A DNA stretch of 64,000 nt from Quadrisphaera granulorum (GTDB lineage Bacteria > Actinomycetota > Actinomycetes > Actinomycetales > Quadrisphaeraceae), in assembly GCF_003149145.1 (NCBI RefSeq), contig NZ_QGDQ01000026.1, positions 1 to 64,000 on the forward strand, given 5' to 3'. Position numbers and translations under genes: made by a program. How positions within the stretch are numbered: position 1 is the first letter of the stretch; each line of letters begins with the position of its first letter. The notes beneath the pieces are model-generated. The model searched no databases and was not told the origin of the DNA. It saw nothing but the letters and a program-made list of their open reading frames with translations. Below are positions 33,067 through 42,595 of this stretch, piece after piece.

Positions 33067-35862
33067 GTGTCACCGAGCCACCCCGTGTGGGCCCGCGCGT
33101 GGGAGGCTGACGTCGTCCTGAGGGACGGCGGAGCAGCACACATCCGACCGATCCAGCCTCATGACGCTGACGCCCTGCAGGCCTTCCACGTGGCGCAGTC
33201 GCCACGGTCGACCTACCTGCGCTTCTTCGCGCCCATGCCGCGGCTGTCCCCACGGGATCTGACGCGGTTCACCACGGTCGACCATCACGACCGGGTGGCC
33301 CTCGTGGTGCTCGTCGGCGACGCCATCATCGGCGTGGGCCGTTACGACCGCGTCGAGGAGGGCGTGGCCGAGGTCGCCTTCAACGTCTCCGATGCCCACC
33401 AGGGTCGTGGGGTCGGGTCGGTGCTGCTGGAGCACCTCGTGGTGGCCGCGCGGGAGCAGGGCATCACGCGGTTCGTGGCCGAGGTGCTGCCGGAGAACCG
33501 CAAGATGCTCGACGTCTTCACCGAGGCGGGCTTCGCCACCACCCGGGCCGTCGAGGACGGCGTGGTCATGCTCACCGTCGACATCGCCCCCACGGACAGG
33601 TCGCGGGAGGTCATGGAGGCCCGCGAGCACCGCGCCGAGTCCGAGAGCCTGCGCCGTCTGCTCCACCCCCGCTCCGTGGTGGTCGTGGGGGCGGGCCGCC
33701 GTCCCGGCTCGGTCGGCGGCAGGCTCCTCGCTGACCTCGTCGGCGGTGGCTTCACGGGGGACGTGCACGTCGTCCACCCCGAGGCCGACGTCGTGCGGGG
33801 TGTGCCCGCCGTCCGCTCCCTGGCCGACGTCCCAGGCCCCGTCGACCTCGCCGTGGTCGCGGTGCCGGCGGAGTCGGTCAACGAGGTGGTCGAAGGGCTC
33901 GCCGAGCTCGACGTGCGCGGGCTGGTCGTGGTCTCCAGCGGGTTCGCCGAGGTCGACGAGGCGGGCCTGGCACGCCAGCGGGAGCTCCTCCGCCTGGCCA
34001 GGGGGCACGGCATGCGCCTGGTCGGCCCGACGTCCTTCGGCATCATCAACACCGACCCGCAGGTGCGCCTCAACGCCTCCCTGGCGCCCGTCGTGCCCCC
34101 GCCCGGGGGGCTGGGTCTGTTCAGCCAGTCCGGAGCGCTCGGCATCACCGTGCTCGACGCCGCCAACCGCCGCGGCCTGGGCATCTCCACGTTCGTCTCG
34201 GCGGGCAACCGCGCCGACGTGTCCGGCAACGACTGCATGCAGTACTGGCAGGACGACCCGGCCACCACCGTGGTCGGGCTGTACCTCGAGAGCGTGGGCA
34301 ACCCCCGCAAGTTCTCCCGCGTGGCCCGGGGGTTGGCGCGCACGAAACCCGTCGTCGTCGTGAAGTCCGGGGTGAGTTCCTTCACGGTGCCCCCGGGGCA
34401 TGCGGTGCGTGAGACCCGCGCCCCCCGCGAAGCCCTGGACGCGATGCTGCGCCAGGCCGGCGTCATCCGCGTGGACAACGTGCACCAGCTCTTCGACGTC
34501 GCCCAGCTCCTGAAGACCCAGCCGCTGCCGGCGGGGGAGCGCATCGGCGTGGTCGCCAACTCCGGCGCCCTCGCGGCGCTGGCCGCCGAGGCGGCCGTCT
34601 CCTGGGGCCTGGACGTCGCCGACCCTGCCGTGGTGGCCCCCGAGGCCGAGGCCTCCGAGGTCCGCGAGGCCCTCCAGCGGGTCTTCTCCGACCCCGACGT
34701 CGACGCCGTCGTCGCCTGCCTCATCCCCCCGGTCACCGAGGTGGACCGGGAGGTGGTAGCGGCGCTGCAGGAGGTCGCCGCGGACGCCGGCAAGCCGTGC
34801 GCGGCGTGCCTCGTGGCGCTCGTCGGTGGCGCGGAGCGCACCCTCAGCCTGTCCCGGGTCGAACCCGGTGAGACCTCCGACGACGAGCCGGCCGCCGGTG
34901 CCGCCGGTACAGCAACGGGCGACGCGACCGCGGCGGGGGAGTCCGGGGGCGACAAGGACGACGACGGCGACGTGCACGGCGGCGCTGCCTCCGGCGCGCT
35001 GCCGGTGTACTCCACCCCCGAGGACGCCGTCCGCTCCCTGGCGGCCGTCGTGCGCTACGCGGCGTGGCGGCGCCGCGACCCTGGCACCCGGGTGGATCCG
35101 GCCGGCACGGACGCCCGCGCGGCCCGCTCGCTCGTGGAATCGCTGCTGTCCGGGCGCACCGCGGACGATCCGCCGCTGCAGCTGGAGCAGGAGGAGGTCA
35201 GCGCCCTGCTCGCCTGCTACGGGGTGCAGCTGTGGCCCTCGATCACCGTCCGCTCCGCCGACGAGGCGGTACGCGCCGCCGACCGGGTCGGGTGGCCCGT
35301 GGCGGTCAAGGCCACCGAACGGCGTCTGCGCCACCCCGGCCTGGGGGGAGTGCGCCTCGACGTCGCCGATGCCCGGGAGCTACGGGCGCACGTCACGTCG
35401 ATGCTCGCCGGGCCGGCCGGCAGCGGCGGCGGCAGTACCCCCGCGCTGCTCGTGCAGGCCATGGCTTCGGCCGGCATCTCCGTGCTGGTCCGCACCCTGG
35501 AGGACCCGCTGTTCGGGCCGCTGGTCTCCTTCGGCCTGGCCGGAGACACCACGGTGCTCCTCGGTGATGTCTCGCACCGCATCCCACCGCTGACCGACGT
35601 CGACGTCGTCGACCTCGTCCGCACCCTGCGCGCCGCGCCGCGTCTGTTCGGCTACATGGGCACCCCCGCCGTCGACGTCCACGCCCTGGAGGACCTCCTG
35701 GCGCGGATCTCCGTGATGGCCGACGACCTGCCGGAGGTGTTCTCCAGCGAGCTGTCGCCGGTGCAGGTCGCCGAGCGCGGCCTGGCGGTGCTCGGGGCGC
35801 AGGTGGAACTCGCGGTGCCGGTCGGCCGGGCCGACGCCGGGCGCAGGGTGCTGCCCCAGTGA
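33067..35862 (+). CDS. GNAT-NDP-forming acyl-CoA synthetase fusion (Pat-like acetyltransferase)
   Basis: This 931-residue protein has an N-terminal GNAT domain (residues about 15-180, acetyl-CoA loop DAHQGRGVGSVLLEHL). A CoA-binding Rossmann domain follows (RSVVVVGAGRRPGSVGG), then succinyl-CoA-ligase-like domains (GLFSQSGALGITVLDAANRR). After a Gly/Asp-rich linker of about 50 residues comes a C-terminal ATP-grasp domain (VAVKATERRLRHPGLGGVRL). The fusion matches protein lysine acetyltransferases of the Pat type, which acetylate and inactivate acyl-CoA synthetases. In Salmonella Pat the GNAT domain is C-terminal; the N-terminal placement resembles Streptomyces forms. Whether the synthetase half is catalytic is unknown. 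Confidence 0.9.
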   Translation: MSPSHPVWARAWEADVVLRDGGAAHIRPIQPHDADALQAFHVAQSPRSTYLRFFAPMPRLSPRDLTRFTTVDHHDRVALVVLVGDAIIGVGRYDRVEEGVAEVAFNVSDAHQGRGVGSVLLEHLVVAAREQGITRFVAEVLPENRKMLDVFTEAGFATTRAVEDGVVMLTVDIAPTDRSREVMEAREHRAESESLRRLLHPRSVVVVGAGRRPGSVGGRLLADLVGGGFTGDVHVVHPEADVVRGVPAVRSLADVPGPVDLAVVAVPAESVNEVVEGLAELDVRGLVVVSSGFAEVDEAGLARQRELLRLARGHGMRLVGPTSFGIINTDPQVRLNASLAPVVPPPGGLGLFSQSGALGITVLDAANRRGLGISTFVSAGNRADVSGNDCMQYWQDDPATTVVGLYLESVGNPRKFSRVARGLARTKPVVVVKSGVSSFTVPPGHAVRETRAPREALDAMLRQAGVIRVDNVHQLFDVAQLLKTQPLPAGERIGVVANSGALAALAAEAAVSWGLDVADPAVVAPEAEASEVREALQRVFSDPDVDAVVACLIPPVTEVDREVVAALQEVAADAGKPCAACLVALVGGAERTLSLSRVEPGETSDDEPAAGAAGTATGDATAAGESGGDKDDDGDVHGGAASGALPVYSTPEDAVRSLAAVVRYAAWRRRDPGTRVDPAGTDARAARSLVESLLSGRTADDPPLQLEQEEVSALLACYGVQLWPSITVRSADEAVRAADRVGWPVAVKATERRLRHPGLGGVRLDVADARELRAHVTSMLAGPAGSGGGSTPALLVQAMASAGISVLVRTLEDPLFGPLVSFGLAGDTTVLLGDVSHRIPPLTDVDVVDLVRTLRAAPRLFGYMGTPAVDVHALEDLLARISVMADDLPEVFSSELSPVQVAERGLAVLGAQVELAVPVGRADAGRRVLPQ

Positions 35863-35902
35863 GGACAGCGGTGACGCGCTGAGCAGGGTGCTGCCGCAGT
35901 GA
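35841..35902 (+). repeat. 22-bp imperfect direct repeat across a gene junction
   Basis: The last 22 bp of the GNAT/ACS gene (35841-35862) recur at 35881-35902 with 20 of 22 matches and exactly 40 bp spacing. This looks like a small local duplication carrying a copy of the stop-codon context into the upstream region of the next gene. Confidence 0.85.
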
Positions 35903-35931
35903 CGTCGGACCCCGGTGGGAGGATGGCCCGC

Positions 35932-36642
35932 GTGTGGGGTGGTGACGGTGCGAGCAAGCGGCGCGGCGAGGGCTTCGAGGGTCTCCCGGGAGCCGCGCAC
36001 GGCGGTGCGCCCGCTGGGGGCGGCTGGGCCTCCGGATGGCGCCGTGACGCTGGTGACGAGGCGGATCGACTCCCCGACGAGCTGCTCCGGGAGCTGGAGC
36101 AGACCGGGTACTACCCGCAGCTGCTCGCCGACGTCGTCCTGCAGGCGCTCGCGGGAGAACCGGTGCTCGACGCGCTCGTGCACCTGGAGACCACCTTCGA
36201 CGCCGACGCGGTGCGCCGCCACGTCACCGTGCTGGCTCTGACGGCGACGCGCCTGGTGACTGCCCACGTCGACGACCACGACCCGCCGGAGACCGGTGGC
36301 GCCCCCGTGGCCGTGGCGTCCTCGGAGTCGGTGCCGCTGTCCGACGTGCGTTCGGTGGTCATCGGTCACCGCGTGAACGCCCCCGAGCGGTACCGTGCCG
36401 GGGCGGCCCCGCAGGAGCTGACCCTCACCGTGGCGTGGGGCACCCTCAGCCGCCTCGACGTGGAGCCCGCGACCTGCGGTGACCCGGAGTGCGAGGCCGA
36501 CCACGGCTACACCGGCACCATGACGGCCGACGACGTCTCGCTACGGATCAGCGCCGACGCCGAGGGCGAGGCCGCGGTGCTCGCGGCCCGGCGCTTCGCC
36601 CGCAGCCTCACCCGGGGCACCCGGACCTCACGCACCGCGTGA
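35932..36642 (+). CDS. DUF5998 protein
   Basis: This actinobacterial protein of about 236 residues (from GTG 35932) begins with a Gly-rich lead and continues LLRELEQTGYYPQLLADVVL, HLETTFDADAVRRHVTVLAL and a Cys-containing segment (TCGDPECEADHGYTG). These match DUF5998, a family without a known role. GTG 35932 is favoured because GAGGAT ends 7 nt upstream; in-frame starts at 35899 and 35923 are alternatives. No membrane segment is seen. The phosphodiesterase gene follows 35 nt later. Confidence 0.78.
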   Translation: MWGGDGASKRRGEGFEGLPGAAHGGAPAGGGWASGWRRDAGDEADRLPDELLRELEQTGYYPQLLADVVLQALAGEPVLDALVHLETTFDADAVRRHVTVLALTATRLVTAHVDDHDPPETGGAPVAVASSESVPLSDVRSVVIGHRVNAPERYRAGAAPQELTLTVAWGTLSRLDVEPATCGDPECEADHGYTGTMTADDVSLRISADAEGEAAVLAARRFARSLTRGTRTSRTA

Positions 36643-36677
36643 AGGGTCAGGTCGGTCGGGCCGGTCAATCTGAGCCG

Positions 36678-37925
36678 GTGGGCCCGGCCCGACCGGTTCC
36701 CGGGGGTCTTGCCGTCGACGGTGCCCTGGCCGACGTCCTGCCTGCGGTCGCCGACCTCCTCGGGGCACCAGCTCGGCCAGCCCCCGCCCCGGCGGAGCCC
36801 TCGCCCCTGACCGCGGCCCTGCGGGAAGCCCACGACGGCGTGGAGCAGGTCTGCGTGCTCCTCGTGGACGGACTGGGGGAGCGGCTCCTGGCAGCCCGGG
36901 GCGGCCACGCCCCTCGCCTGCGGTCCCTGACCGCCGCGGCCGGCGCTCCCGGTGCAGCGGTGCTGGCCGTCGGCTACCCCTCCACCACCGCCACGTCGAC
37001 AGCGTCGCTGGGCACCGGCCTGCACCCCGGTCAGCACGGCGTGCTGGGCTACCAGGTCCGCGACCCCGCCACGGGGTCGCTGTTCAACGAGCTGTCCTGG
37101 GAGCTGGCGCCCGGCGCCCCCGCCGGCGCGGCGGCCCCGCCGGACCCACGCCGCTGGCAGCGCCATCCGACCGTCTTCGAGCACCTCGCCGCTGCTGACG
37201 TCGACGTCACGCGCGTCGGACCGGGCTTCTTCGACGGCTCCGGGCTCACCGAGGCCACCTCCCGGGGCGGTCGCTTCCGCGCCGCCACCAGCCTGCCCGC
37301 CCGCGTCGACGCTGGGCTGGGGGCGCTGCGCGCGGCGGCGCGGGCGCGTCGCCGGGCGTTCGTGCACGTCTACTGGGGCGACCTCGACAAGGCCGGCCAC
37401 ACCCACGGGTGGACCTCCCCGCAGTGGTCCGACGAGCTGGAGCGCGTCGACGCCGCCGTGGCCGACCTCGTGGCGGGGTTGCCGCCGCGGGCGGTGCTGC
37501 TCGTCACCGGCGACCACGGCATGGTCGACGTCCCGGACGACGCCCGCTGGGATGTCGCCGTCGATGCCGAGCTCGCCGCCGGGGTGGACGTCGTCGCGGG
37601 GGAGCCGCGGGCTCCGCAGCTGCACTGCGCCCCCGGCGCCCTCGACGACGTGCTCGCCACCTGGCGCGCGCGCCTCGGCCACGTGCTGGAGGTGCTCAGC
37701 CGCGAGGAGGCCATTGAGGCCGGCTGGTTCGGTCCGCACGGCGTCGACGCGGGCGTGCTGGAGCGCGCGGGCGACGTCGTCGCCGCGGCCATCGCGCCCG
37801 TGTCCGTCCACGACTCCCGCGTCCAGCGCCCCGAACTGGAGGGCCTGATCGGGATGCACGGCGGCCGCAGCCCCGACGAGGTGCTCGTACCGCTGCTGGT
37901 GGCGGGGAGCCCCCGCCGCCGCTGA
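36678..37925 (+). CDS. Alkaline-phosphatase-superfamily phosphodiesterase
   Basis: This 415-residue protein belongs to the nucleotide pyrophosphatase/phosphodiesterase branch. The metal and nucleophile region reads LLVDGLGERLL followed by GYPSTTATSTASLGTGLHPG, where a Thr is the likely nucleophile. Later metal ligands are in WGDLDKAGHTHGW and LVTGDHGMVDVP. No signal peptide is seen, so it is probably cytosolic. GTG 36678 lies 6 nt after CAATCT. It precedes a thymidine kinase gene by 28 nt. The physiological substrate is unknown. Confidence 0.88.
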   Translation: MGPARPVPGGLAVDGALADVLPAVADLLGAPARPAPAPAEPSPLTAALREAHDGVEQVCVLLVDGLGERLLAARGGHAPRLRSLTAAAGAPGAAVLAVGYPSTTATSTASLGTGLHPGQHGVLGYQVRDPATGSLFNELSWELAPGAPAGAAAPPDPRRWQRHPTVFEHLAAADVDVTRVGPGFFDGSGLTEATSRGGRFRAATSLPARVDAGLGALRAAARARRRAFVHVYWGDLDKAGHTHGWTSPQWSDELERVDAAVADLVAGLPPRAVLLVTGDHGMVDVPDDARWDVAVDAELAAGVDVVAGEPRAPQLHCAPGALDDVLATWRARLGHVLEVLSREEAIEAGWFGPHGVDAGVLERAGDVVAAAIAPVSVHDSRVQRPELEGLIGMHGGRSPDEVLVPLLVAGSPRRR

Positions 37926-37940
37926 CGGCACAGGTCCCGA

Positions 37941-37946
37941 GAGGAT
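37941..37946 (+). promoter_or_regulatory. -10-like element of tdk
   Basis: GAGGAT ends 7 nt before GTG 37954. It supports that start over ATG 37945, which lies within the element itself. Confidence 0.4.
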
Positions 37947-37953
37947 GGGCTCC

Positions 37954-38589
37954 GTGGCCGAGCTTGTCTTCTTCTCCGGGACCATGGACAGCGGGAAGTC
38001 GACCCTCGCGCTCCAGGTCGACCACAACCACCGCGCCCGCGGGCGCCGGGGCCTGCTCTTCACGCGCGACGACCGCGCCGGCGTCGACGTCATCTCCAGT
38101 CGCCTCGGGCTGCGTCGCGCCGCCCGCGAGGTGACCGCGGAGACCGACTTCGAGGCCGTGGTCGCCCACGCGGCCACGGAGGACGGCGGTCTGGACTACC
38201 TGGTGTGCGACGAAGCGCAGTTCTACCGCCCTGAGCAGGTCGAACAGCTTGCCCGCGTGGTCGACGAGGCGGGCGTCGACGTCTACGCCTTCGGCATCAC
38301 CAGCGACTTCCGCACGCGGCTGTTCCCCGGCAGCGCCCGCCTCGTGGAGCTCGCCGACCGGGTGCAGGTGCTGCAGGTCGAGGCACTGTGCTGGTGCGGG
38401 GCGCGCGCCACCCACAACGCCCGCACCGTCGACGGGATCATGGTCGTCGAGGGCGAGCAGGTAGTGATCGGTGACGTCGCCGCGGACGCCGGCGTGGTCG
38501 GCTACGAAGTGCTGTGCCGGCGCCACCACATGCGGCGGGAGACCGCCGCTGTCGCGTCGGGATCCGACCGCGGTCAGCTGCGCGACTGA
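37954..38589 (+). CDS. tdk: Thymidine kinase
   Basis: This 211-residue type II thymidine kinase phosphorylates thymidine for salvage. GTG 37954 gives the canonical N-terminus AELVFFSGTMDSGKST with the P-loop. The catalytic DEAQFY motif is at about residues 88-93 and the lasso/zinc region shows LCWCGARATHNARTVDG and LCRRHHM. Several actinobacteria, including M. tuberculosis, lack a recognisable Tdk, so its presence is a lineage trait. The final codons and stop lie in the terminator hairpin shared with sepH. Confidence 0.95.
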   Translation: MAELVFFSGTMDSGKSTLALQVDHNHRARGRRGLLFTRDDRAGVDVISSRLGLRRAAREVTAETDFEAVVAHAATEDGGLDYLVCDEAQFYRPEQVEQLARVVDEAGVDVYAFGITSDFRTRLFPGSARLVELADRVQVLQVEALCWCGARATHNARTVDGIMVVEGEQVVIGDVAADAGVVGYEVLCRRHHMRRETAAVASGSDRGQLRD

Positions 38590-38626
38590 CCGCGGTCACG
38601 TCCGTCGGTGACCTCGGTCAGTCGCG
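38581..38626. terminator. Symmetric terminator encoding both tdk and sepH C-termini
   Basis: CGCGACTGACCG (38581-38592) pairs with 38615-38626 and GGTCAC with GTGACC, leaving one mismatch and an 8-nt loop. Each arm reads CGC GAC TGA, giving Arg-Asp-stop on both strands for the two convergent genes. Confidence 0.93.
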
Positions 38627-40366
38627 GCGGGGAGCGCCGAAGACGATCTCGTCCCAGCTCGGAACGCTGCGACGCCGCCGCGCGGGCTGCTCGGCCGGGT
38701 CGTCTCCGTCGTGCTCGGGGTCGTCGATGCCGGTGGGGACAGAGACCGACGGCGACGCAGGGCGCGCGGCATCGGGTGAGCGCGGGCTGGCCGGCGCGCT
38801 CGGCGCCGGAGGCTCCACCCGGGACGACGAGGCCGACGACGGCGACCCGCTCGACGGCGATGTCGACGTCGCGGTCGCTGACGACGACGGCTCGGCGTCT
38901 CCGCTCCAGCGGCGGTCACGGCGACTCACCGGCTCACGGCGGGGCAGGTCCTCGGACGACGGACGCGGCAGGAGGCGCTCACCGGCGCTCGGCGGCGCCG
39001 GCGTCTGACGCTGCTGCCCCGTCGGCGGGGGAGCGGGCACCAGACCCAGCGACGCGCGGGGCGGGCTCGGGTGCTGAGCGCCCTCGTCGTCGTCCTCATC
39101 CTCGGGCGTGTCGGACGCGCCGGCGGGCGGGAGCTGGATGCCGCGGGGAGGGGTCACCATCCGGAGCCGTGCGCGGGCCCGGTCGACCTCCTCCTGGAGC
39201 TCGCGGGTGTCGGGCTGGGCGCCGGGAGGCAGGTCGAGCAGGGCGTTGAGGAGGTCGTCGTCGTCCTCCTCCTCGTCCCACGGTTCACCGTCCGGGCCGA
39301 GGTCGAGGGGAACCCGACGGCCGCGCCGGTCGCGGAGAGCGTCGAGGAGGTCGAGCGTGCGGGAGGCGAGGTCGTCGGAGGGGGCAGGGTCGGCGTCGTC
39401 GGGGCTCTCCCCGGCGGACGCCGCGGAACCAGCAGCCTCGACGGGCGCGTGACCGGCCGAGGCATGATGAGCGGCCGGGCCGGAAGCAGGCGCGACGAGC
39501 TCGGTGTCGAGGTTCGGCAGGATCTCGACACCGCTGGTAGCAGGTGGCGTCGGCGCGGTCGGAGCCACCGGTGACGGGGAAACCGGCTGTCGGGGTGCCA
39601 CCTCGCCGGCCGGGACCGCCGGACCCTGGCGCGGGTCGCTGCGGGGGTCGCTGCGGGGGTCGTGGTGCGCGTCGGCCAGGGAGTCCTCGGCCTCGACGTC
39701 GAAGACGCGGACCGCCGCGAGGCGGCGGCCGGTCGGGTCGTCGGAGGGGGCCGTCAGCCAGCGCGCTTCGTCGTCGAGGGGCTCTAGCGCCCGGTTGGAG
39801 GGCGTGAAGGACCACTGCGCCGACCTGTCGCGGCCGGCGGCACGGAAGGAGGCCTGCACGGCCCAGCCGCCGTCGCGGCGCCAGGCGTCCCACGCGGTGG
39901 TGCCGGGGTCGGCGCCGCGGGCGAGCAGGCGGGTGCGGACGGCGTCCTCCAGGGTCAGCTTCGCCGGGCCGCCGCGGACCACCGCGGTGCGGGCCAGCTC
40001 GGCGATGTGGGCGCGCTCTGCCAGCACCGGACCCTCGTAGCGCTGTACCTGCTCCAGGGGCATGCCGGCGTCGGCGGCGACGTCCTCGGCGGTCTCGCCG
40101 GCGCGGATGCGCGCCTGGATGTCCCGCGGGCGCAGCGGGCCGCTCGGGGGCAGCGCCGACGCCGCAGCCGGGCCCGCGCTGCGCAGGGCGGCCTTGAGGC
40201 TCGGACCGACGGGCAGCCGGTAGCGGCTCCCGTCGGGACCCTCCAGCAGCACCACGGAAGGGTCGGCGGGGTCGGTGCCGACCACCGACAGCTCGACGGC
40301 GGTCTTCCCGCCGCCGGCAGCTGCGCCGTCGACGCCCTGCGGCGCCTCCTCCAGCCCGTCGCGCAC
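38618..40366 (-). CDS. sepH: Septation protein SepH
   Basis: This 582-residue protein has the SepH N-terminal DUF3071 domain: [20 protein letters not shown], then [20 protein letters not shown] with a helix-turn-helix-like element and [17 protein letters not shown]. The remainder is Pro/Asp/Ser-rich and disordered, ending with a short conserved tail ([15 protein letters not shown]). SepH binds FtsZ and promotes its assembly in Streptomyces and mycobacteria. GTG 40366 is chosen for the GGGGAGG 4 nt upstream; longer in-frame starts exist but give unrelated Arg-rich sequence. Confidence 0.9.
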   Translation of the reverse strand: MRDGLEEAPQGVDGAAAGGGKTAVELSVVGTDPADPSVVLLEGPDGSRYRLPVGPSLKAALRSAGPAAASALPPSGPLRPRDIQARIRAGETAEDVAADAGMPLEQVQRYEGPVLAERAHIAELARTAVVRGGPAKLTLEDAVRTRLLARGADPGTTAWDAWRRDGGWAVQASFRAAGRDRSAQWSFTPSNRALEPLDDEARWLTAPSDDPTGRRLAAVRVFDVEAEDSLADAHHDPRSDPRSDPRQGPAVPAGEVAPRQPVSPSPVAPTAPTPPATSGVEILPNLDTELVAPASGPAAHHASAGHAPVEAAGSAASAGESPDDADPAPSDDLASRTLDLLDALRDRRGRRVPLDLGPDGEPWDEEEDDDDLLNALLDLPPGAQPDTRELQEEVDRARARLRMVTPPRGIQLPPAGASDTPEDEDDDEGAQHPSPPRASLGLVPAPPPTGQQRQTPAPPSAGERLLPRPSSEDLPRREPVSRRDRRWSGDAEPSSSATATSTSPSSGSPSSASSSRVEPPAPSAPASPRSPDAARPASPSVSVPTGIDDPEHDGDDPAEQPARRRRSVPSWDEIVFGAPRRD

Positions 40367-40538
40367 GAGGCCTCCCCGTCTCTTCCGCCGAACCCCCGAC
40401 GGTGCCATGCGGTGTCGCGGCCCCCGCCGTGACCCGAGCTGCCAGGGTGCCACCCCCGCTTCCCCCGCGTCGAGCCGCCGCGTCGACTCGCGTGCGATCA
40501 CCGGCGATCTCCCGTGCGACGCGCCGAGGCGGGCGGGG

Positions 40539-40544
40539 CAGGAT
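40539..40544 (+). promoter_or_regulatory. -10-like element of hemH
   Basis: CAGGAT ends 6 nt before GTG 40551; no ribosome-binding site is seen. Confidence 0.4.
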
Positions 40545-40550
40545 GTCCGG

Positions 40551-41723
40551 GTGAGTGCCGACACGTCCCCCAGCGCCCCCTACGACGCCCTGGTGCTGCT
40601 GTCCTTCGGGGGCCCCGAGGGCCCCGACGACGTGGTGCCCTTCCTCGAGAACGTCACCCGGGGCCGCGGCATCCCCCGTGAGCGCCTCGTCGAGGTCGGC
40701 GAGCACTACTTCGCCTTCGGGGGGCGCAGCCCCATCAACGACCAGAACAAGGCCCTCCTGGCGGCCCTGCGGGCCGAGCTGGCCTCGCGCGGGCTGGGTG
40801 AGCTGCCGGTGGTGTGGGGCAACCGCAACTGGGACCCGTACCTCACCGACGTGCTGCGCGAGACCCACGACGCCGGCGCCCGGCGCGTGCTGGTGCTCAC
40901 CACGAGCGCGTACGCCTCGTACTCGGGGTGCCGCCAGTACCGCGAGGACGTGGCCGCGTCGCTCATCGCACTCGCCGACGAGGGCCGCGAGCTGCGCGCC
41001 GACAAGGTCAGGCACTACTTCAACGCCCCCGGCTTCCTGGACGCCAACACCGACGCGGTGCTGGCCGCGTTGGAGGAGCTGGACGACGACGTGCGCGCCG
41101 GCGCCCACCTGGTCTTCACGACGCACTCGATCCCCACGGCCATGGCGGAGGCCGCGGGCCCGGGAGGCGGCGCCTACGAGGCCCAGCACGAGGCCGTCCG
41201 CGCCGAGGTGGTGCGTCGCGTGGCCGAGCGCACGGGCGTGGAGCACCCCAGCGCCCTCGTGTACTGCTCCCGCTCCGGCCCGCCGACGCAGCCGTGGCTG
41301 GAGCCCGACGTCAACGACCACCTAGAGGCGATCCGTGCCGCGGGCGGCCCGGCGGCGGTGGTCGCGCCGATCGGCTTCATCAGCGACCACATGGAGGTCA
41401 AGTACGACCTCGACACCGAGGCCGCCGAGACGGCAGAGGGCCTGAGCCTGCCCATGGCGCGCGCGGCCACCGCGGGGGTCCACGCGGCCTTCGTGACCTC
41501 GTTGGTCGACCTCGTCGTCGAGCGGGCCGCCGCCGAGCGGGCCGCTGCTGAGGGAGGCGAGCCCCCGCAGCGAGCTGCTGTGGGGCCGCTGGGACCCAGC
41601 CACGACGTCTGCCCTGTCGGCTGCTGCCGCAACCTGCGCACGCCCGACAAGCCGGCGGCGTGCGGCGCGGACTGGGTCGACCCGCCCGTGTCGGCGGCTG
41701 CGGGCACGGGGAGCGGCGCGTGA
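40551..41723 (+). CDS. hemH: Ferrochelatase (coproporphyrin type)
   Basis: This 390-residue enzyme inserts iron into a porphyrin. The [16 protein letters not shown]-like N-terminus, the [12 protein letters not shown] catalytic-His region and [19 protein letters not shown] are typical. In actinobacteria this family (CpfC) acts on coproporphyrin III before the final decarboxylation to heme. A C-terminal Cys cluster (CPVGCCRNL and AACG) probably ligates a [2Fe-2S] centre, as reported for the M. tuberculosis protein. GTG 40551 lies 6 nt after CAGGAT. The stop overlaps the following inositol monophosphatase gene by 4 nt. Confidence 0.95.
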   Translation: MSADTSPSAPYDALVLLSFGGPEGPDDVVPFLENVTRGRGIPRERLVEVGEHYFAFGGRSPINDQNKALLAALRAELASRGLGELPVVWGNRNWDPYLTDVLRETHDAGARRVLVLTTSAYASYSGCRQYREDVAASLIALADEGRELRADKVRHYFNAPGFLDANTDAVLAALEELDDDVRAGAHLVFTTHSIPTAMAEAAGPGGGAYEAQHEAVRAEVVRRVAERTGVEHPSALVYCSRSGPPTQPWLEPDVNDHLEAIRAAGGPAAVVAPIGFISDHMEVKYDLDTEAAETAEGLSLPMARAATAGVHAAFVTSLVDLVVERAAAERAAAEGGEPPQRAAVGPLGPSHDVCPVGCCRNLRTPDKPAACGADWVDPPVSAAAGTGSGA

Positions 41724-42595
41724 GCCCGGCCCCGACGGGAGCCGGCAGCGACGCTGCCGCTCTGACGGCAGCGGAGGTGGCAGCGCTCGCTGACCTTGCC
41801 GAGCGCGCTGCCCGTGCCGCCGGGGAGCTCGTGCGTGCCGGTCGCGCCGAGCACGGCACCGTGACGGCGACCAAGTCCAGCCGCACCGACGTCGTGACGG
41901 ACATGGACACCGCCGCCGAGCGACTGATCCGCTCGATGCTCGAGGCCGAGCGCCCACAGGACGCCGTGCTCGGCGAGGAGGGTGGCGCGACCGGAGGCAC
42001 CAGCGGCCTCACGTGGGTGCTCGACCCCATCGACGGCACCGTCAACTACGTCTATGGCATCCCCGCCTACGCGGTGAGCGTGGCCGTGGTGGCCGGACCG
42101 CCGTCACCTCCGGCGTGGCAGCCCGTGGCGGGTTGCGTGCACAACCCCGAGACCGGGGAGACGTGGACGGCGGCCCTGGGCGCCGGGTCGCGGCTGAACG
42201 GCGAAGCGCTCCCCGGCCCGCAGCGGCCGCCGCTGGCGGAGGCCCTGGTCGGTACCGGTTTCGGGTACACGGCGCAGCGCCGCGCCGAGCAGGCCGCCGT
42301 CGTCGCGCACCTGCTGCCTCGCGTGCGCGACCTCCGGCGCATCGGGTCGGCCGCACTCGACCTGTGCGCCGTCGCCAGCGGCCGCCTGGACGTGTACTAC
42401 GAGCGCGGCCTCAACCCCTGGGACGTTGCCGCGGGGTGGCTCGTGGCCAGCGAGTGCGGTGTCGCGCTGGTGGGCCTGGACGGCGCTGGCGCGAGCTCGG
42501 AGATGCTGGTCGCGGCAGCGCCCGGCCTCGCCGAAGAGGTCGCCGCAGCGATCGCCGGAGTGCCCTCCGGAGCGGGCGCCGCGGCGTCGTCCTGA
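41720..42595 (+). CDS. suhB: Inositol monophosphatase family protein
   Basis: This 291-residue metal-dependent phosphatase shows LGEEGG (metal Glu), motif [16 protein letters not shown] and motif [15 protein letters not shown]. The family hydrolyses inositol-1-phosphate and related monophosphates, which in actinobacteria feed phosphatidylinositol and mycothiol. GTG 41720 overlaps the hemH stop. In M. tuberculosis suhB (Rv2701c) lies close to dut and the DUF4193 gene, as here, supporting the symbol. Confidence 0.9.
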   Translation: MSPAPTGAGSDAAALTAAEVAALADLAERAARAAGELVRAGRAEHGTVTATKSSRTDVVTDMDTAAERLIRSMLEAERPQDAVLGEEGGATGGTSGLTWVLDPIDGTVNYVYGIPAYAVSVAVVAGPPSPPAWQPVAGCVHNPETGETWTAALGAGSRLNGEALPGPQRPPLAEALVGTGFGYTAQRRAEQAAVVAHLLPRVRDLRRIGSAALDLCAVASGRLDVYYERGLNPWDVAAGWLVASECGVALVGLDGAGASSEMLVAAAPGLAEEVAAAIAGVPSGAGAAASS

